Of a DNA stretch of 34,533 bases, positions 31,881 to 34,533 are shown in pieces (position 1 is the stretch's first letter; every line of letters begins with the position of its first letter). Source of the stretch: a bacterium (GTDB lineage: Bacteria; Patescibacteriota; Minisyncoccia; UBA6257; JAGOQP01); contig JAKANP010000009.1 in assembly GCA_021812345.1 (NCBI GenBank), forward strand, positions 1-34,533. Direction: 5' to 3'. A program made the position numbers and the translations under genes. The notes beneath the pieces were generated by a model. That model worked only from the letters and a program-made list of their open reading frames with translations, ran no database searches and had not been told where the DNA came from.

Positions 31881-33314
31881 TTATTTTTTAGGTTTCTTGA
31901 TTTCTAAATGAAGTTCATCCAATTGTTTCTTTTCCAATTCGCTGGGAGCGCTCATCATCAGGTCGCGCGCATCTCCGGTTTTTGGAAAAGCGATAACTTC
32001 TCGGATATTCGGTTCGTTGGAAAGCAGAGTTACCAATCGGTCCATACCCCAAGCAATTCCTCCATGAGGCGGAGCTCCAAAGGAAAGAGCCTCGATCATA
32101 TGGCCAAAATTATTTTGAATTCTCTCTTCGCTAAAACCCATTATTTCAAAAACTCTTTTTAGAGCTTCGGGCTTGTGATTTCTGATACTGCCTCCGCCGA
32201 TTTCAAATCCGTTTAGAGCAATATCATATTGAGAAGTTAAAATGTTTCCTATATTTTTCTTTTCCATTAAATCGTTCATAAATTCATCCTTGGGCGCCGA
32301 AAACGGATTGTGAGTAAAAGTCCAGGCCTTTGCTGAAGCTTCGGCCTGCGAGTCACCCTCTTTATCTACTTTTTCAAAAAAAGGAAAGTCGATAACCCAG
32401 CAAAATGCCAAGAGATTAGGGTCGTTTTTGTCTTCTCTTAAATCCGGCCTGTCTGTTTTATATTTTTCCATTGATTCTTTGTATGTAAGGCGAGGAAATG
32501 GAACTTGCTGAATTTTTTTATTGGGGGCGCAAGCTTTAACCAAATCAATTAATAATTTTTCGTTTAGCTCCATAACATCCTCCCGTTTGACAAAGCTCAT
32601 TTCCAAATCAAGTTGAGTAAATTCCGGTTGTCTATCGCCTCTGGTGTCTTCGTCTCTAAAACATCGGGCGATTTGAAAATACTTTTCAACACCGCCAACC
32701 ATCAAAAGTTGCTTATACTGCTGAGGCGATTGAGGTAAAGCAAAAAATTTTCCGGGATAAAGTCTGGACGGCACAACATAATCACGAGCGCCTTCGGGAG
32801 TTGATTTGGTTAATATCGGAGTTTCTATTTCCAAAAAATTTTCCTTATCCAAAAAATCCCTGATAAATTTGACAACTTTATGCCTTAATAAAAGATTAGC
32901 GCTCAACCTGGGACGCCTGATATCAAGATAACGATATTTCATTCTTATTTCTTCGCCGATATTTTTACCGTCGGAATTTATCTCAAATGGAGGAGTTAGC
33001 GATTCATTCAAAACTTCAAGACTTTTGGCTTCAATTTCAAACTTTCCGGTATCTATATTTTTATTGATTAAATTATCAGGACGTTCTTTGATAATTCCAG
33101 AAATTTTAACCACCCATTCGTTTCTTAATTTTTGAGCTTTTTCATATATTTCTTTTTCGCTCCACGGACCAAAAACGACCTGACAAACACCGCTCCTGTC
33201 GCGAAGGTCTATAAAAACGATTTTCCCATGGTCTCTTCGGTTATCAACCCAACCATATAAATCAACCGATTCCCCCGATTTAGAAATTATGTCATTAATC
33301 CAAACTCTTTCCAT
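31881..33314 (-). CDS. aspS: Aspartyl-tRNA synthetase, bacterial type without GAD domain
   Basis: The 477-residue class II synthetase charges tRNA-Asp. An N-terminal OB fold (VDLYGWVDNRRDHGKIVFID) is followed by catalytic motifs RYLDIRRPRL, FRDEDTRGDRQPEFTQLD and the motif 3 region GIAWGMDRLV. The bacterial-type C-terminus (AFPKTGDARDLMMSAPS) is present. Bacterial AspRS is usually about 590 residues because of a GAD insertion after TDRPDLRF. Here TDRPDLRED passes in about a dozen residues to FCWVIDFPFFE, so that domain is missing. A TATATT at 33325-33330 would leave a leader of about 4 nt. ndk follows. Confidence 0.95.
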   Translation of the reverse strand: MERVWINDIISKSGESVDLYGWVDNRRDHGKIVFIDLRDRSGVCQVVFGPWSEKEIYEKAQKLRNEWVVKISGIIKERPDNLINKNIDTGKFEIEAKSLEVLNESLTPPFEINSDGKNIGEEIRMKYRYLDIRRPRLSANLLLRHKVVKFIRDFLDKENFLEIETPILTKSTPEGARDYVVPSRLYPGKFFALPQSPQQYKQLLMVGGVEKYFQIARCFRDEDTRGDRQPEFTQLDLEMSFVKREDVMELNEKLLIDLVKACAPNKKIQQVPFPRLTYKESMEKYKTDRPDLREDKNDPNLLAFCWVIDFPFFEKVDKEGDSQAEASAKAWTFTHNPFSAPKDEFMNDLMEKKNIGNILTSQYDIALNGFEIGGGSIRNHKPEALKRVFEIMGFSEERIQNNFGHMIEALSFGAPPHGGIAWGMDRLVTLLSNEPNIREVIAFPKTGDARDLMMSAPSELEKKQLDELHLEIKKPKK

Positions 33315-33324
33315 ATAAAATTAG

Positions 33325-33353
33325 AATATAAAAAAAAACGAAAAAACGCAAAC
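33325..33353 (-). promoter_or_regulatory. Weak candidate promoter of aspS-ndk
   Basis: TATATT (33330-33325) with a poor -35 (TTTGCG, 16 bp spacing). The predicted leader is about 4 nt. Confidence 0.3.
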
Positions 33354-33395
33354 CATAAGAATTACCGACTCGCTGATATCACAAATAACAGAAAA

Positions 33396-34235
33396 CTATT
33401 TTAATCCGGAAACTTTAATTAAATTATTTTGATAAAAAACTTTTACAATTCCGTCGATATCGGTTCTAAATATTTTTGCTCCCAAATCGGAAATTCTTTT
33501 TAAAACTTCTTGAGTCGGATGGCCGTAAGAATTTTTTCCTACTTCAACAACGGCAATTTTTGGATTAACGGCTTTGATAAAATTTTCCGAAGACGAATAT
33601 TTTGACCCATGATGAGGGACTTTTAGAATATCGGCGGAAATTGATTGATTTAATATTTTTTGCTCGGTTTTGGAAGATATATCGGCCGTAAAAAGAGAAC
33701 TTAAATTTTCACTATCAAATTTTATAACCATTGAATCGTCATTTATGGGAGTTTTTGAGTTGGCGTCGTTTTTGGACGGCCAAATAATTTTGAAATTATT
33801 TTTTTCATAATAAACTTTATCACCGGCAGATAAAATAACGTATGGAATTTTATTTTCCAAAAGAACGGTTTTTAAATTATTCCACAATTCCGTTTCAATT
33901 CCGTTATAAACCACTAAACCTATATCAAAATTTTTTATAATTTGAAACATTCCTCCGGCATGATCAAGCTGTCCGTGAGAAACAAAAGCGACATCAATTC
34001 TCTTTCTATAAAAAGGAAGCAGTTTCTCCAGATTGCTTAAAACCTTAAAATTACTTCCGGCATCAATCAAAAAAGAGGCGCCACCGGATTTAATCAGCTC
34101 ACTATCTCCTTGCCCAACATTTAGAAAATAAATTTCAGCATCGGTATTAAATGGATTTGATAAAACTATACCCCAGGCAAAAGCATTGGCAAAAACTAAA
34201 AATGTAATAAACAAAATATTTTTTTTATACGGCAT
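33396..34235 (-). CDS. ComEC-type metallo-beta-lactamase-fold hydrolase
   Basis: This 279-residue protein has a membrane helix (about 5-25) and an MBL domain like the C-terminal part of ComEC/Rec2: IYFLNVGQGDSELI, SHGQLDHAGGM, KVPHHGSKYSS and GHPTQEVL. The metal motif usually reads HxDxDH; here it is HGQLDH, with Gln replacing the first Asp. In ComEC this domain is thought to degrade the non-transported DNA strand. It overlaps the end of the upstream ComEC fragment by 11 bp in another frame, so the two parts are separate proteins, probably made together. Confidence 0.87.
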   Translation of the reverse strand: MPYKKNILFITFLVFANAFAWGIVLSNPFNTDAEIYFLNVGQGDSELIKSGGASFLIDAGSNFKVLSNLEKLLPFYRKRIDVAFVSHGQLDHAGGMFQIIKNFDIGLVVYNGIETELWNNLKTVLLENKIPYVILSAGDKVYYEKNNFKIIWPSKNDANSKTPINDDSMVIKFDSENLSSLFTADISSKTEQKILNQSISADILKVPHHGSKYSSSENFIKAVNPKIAVVEVGKNSYGHPTQEVLKRISDLGAKIFRTDIDGIVKVFYQNNLIKVSGLK

Positions 34236-34533
34236 ATTCGTTTGTTCTCAATTTATCTCTAAACTTATAAATAAACAAAATAATTAAAGAATAATAAAAT
34301 ATTGCCGCCCATAATCCGAATTGAATTTGCGCTTGAGAAAATGAACCAAAAAAATTTATCACCCAAGATTCAAATTTTAAAGGAATAAAAGCGAACAATG
34401 AGCCGATGCGCGCCAATGGCACCCAGATAATCCCCAAAAATCCAACAAAAAATCCCAAAAACATAGTTATCGGGACAAGCGGCAAAATCAAAATATTAGA
34501 CATCAGTCCGGTGAAAGAAAATCCAGATCGGAA
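34225..34533 (-). CDS. comEC: ComEC competence-domain protein, C-terminal part (5' end outside window)
   Basis: The frame is open to the window edge and includes residues upstream of the internal ATG at 34503 (RSGFSFTGLMSNILILPLVP), which is the typical ComEC channel segment of the form L-x-N-x-LPLVP. Three membrane helices are visible, and the protein ends KFRDKLRTNEYAV. ComEC forms the inner-membrane channel for DNA uptake. It stops where full-length ComEC would continue into its MBL domain, which here is the overlapping next gene. The 34503 ATG is therefore not the true start. Confidence 0.8.
   Translation of the reverse strand, partial: FRSGFSFTGLMSNILILPLVPITMFLGFFVGFLGIIWVPLARIGSLFAFIPLKFESWVINFFGSFSQAQIQFGLWAAIFYYSLIILFIYKFRDKLRTNEYAV

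Noticed and set aside
1-34533. CRISPR arrays, insertion sequences, rRNA genes
   Set aside because: No repeat-spacer pattern, transposase or rRNA-like sequence was seen. The nuclease at 3301 is Cas4-like only in its fold and cysteines.
1-34533. Recoded UGA as in some candidate phyla
   Set aside because: Genes end at normal positions with standard stops, and no in-frame TGA interrupts a recognised family; the single odd stop is TAA at 15344.

Overview
The window is AT-rich, gene-dense and mostly encoded on the minus strand. Many neighbouring genes overlap or lie within 1-60 bp of each other, and there are almost no recognisable Shine-Dalgarno sites. Several marker proteins are reduced or altered: an 11-17 residue insert in S12, a short L13, a prolyl-tRNA synthetase without its editing domain, and an aspartyl-tRNA synthetase without its GAD domain. 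The many small membrane-anchored proteins of unknown function and the intergenic CCTCCG / CCTGCC hairpin repeats also fit. Together these suggest an ultrasmall Candidate Phyla Radiation bacterium (Patescibacteria, probably Parcubacteria-like). This placement is inference from gene character, not from a phylogeny. The genetic code looks standard (code 11).

Layout. 1-4.5 kb: small protein (cut by the window edge), FMN reductase, DUF192 protein, HAD phosphatase, anchored protein, rsmE, a PD-(D/E)XK nuclease and an RRM RNA-binding protein. 4.7-6.0 kb: a family 4-like uracil-DNA glycosylase without Fe-S cysteines, convergent with a pyruvoyl-dependent arginine decarboxylase. 6.0-6.8 kb: a gene-free, repeat-rich stretch. 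6.8-15.0 kb: one long minus-strand operon-like run, frr-rseP-proS-mreB-mreC-mreD-mrdA-galT, joining ribosome recycling, membrane proteolysis and the rod/elongation machinery. 15.0-15.8 kb: a plus-strand TrpR-like regulator gene with an in-frame TAA, bracketed by two perfect palindromes and followed by paired inverted terminators. 15.8-18.8 kb: a second mreB, holB and an anchored beta-propeller. 18.9-21.9 kb: murA, a PEGA/propeller protein and a small membrane protein. 22.0-25.9 kb: a merged ribosomal operon rpsL-rpsG-fusA-rplM-rpsI. 26.0-30.5 kb: an M50 protease, an anchored protein, a small protein and a P-type H+-ATPase. 30.5-31.2 kb: a structured element, tRNA-Pro(GGG) and rpmB with a long leader. 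31.4-34.5 kb: ndk, aspS and comEC split into two overlapping genes.

How the genes work together. Cell-wall and shape functions dominate: murA makes precursor, MreB/C/D with PBP2 form the elongasome, and a second MreB has its own promoter. Translation functions (frr, proS, aspS, S12, S7, EF-G, L13, S9, L28, tRNA-Pro) are interleaved with them. ComEC and its metallo-hydrolase domain point to DNA uptake, which is common in these nucleotide-scavenging cells.

Regulation. Several promoters that can be read by eye (-35, 16-17 bp, -10, or an extended -10) sit so that the predicted transcript starts on or within a few bases of the ATG. This matches the missing Shine-Dalgarno sites and suggests widespread leaderless mRNAs. 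By contrast rpmB and the RRM gene may have leaders over 130 nt with potential structure. The most intriguing locus is 15.07-15.73 kb. All promoter, terminator and RNA-structure calls were made by eye.
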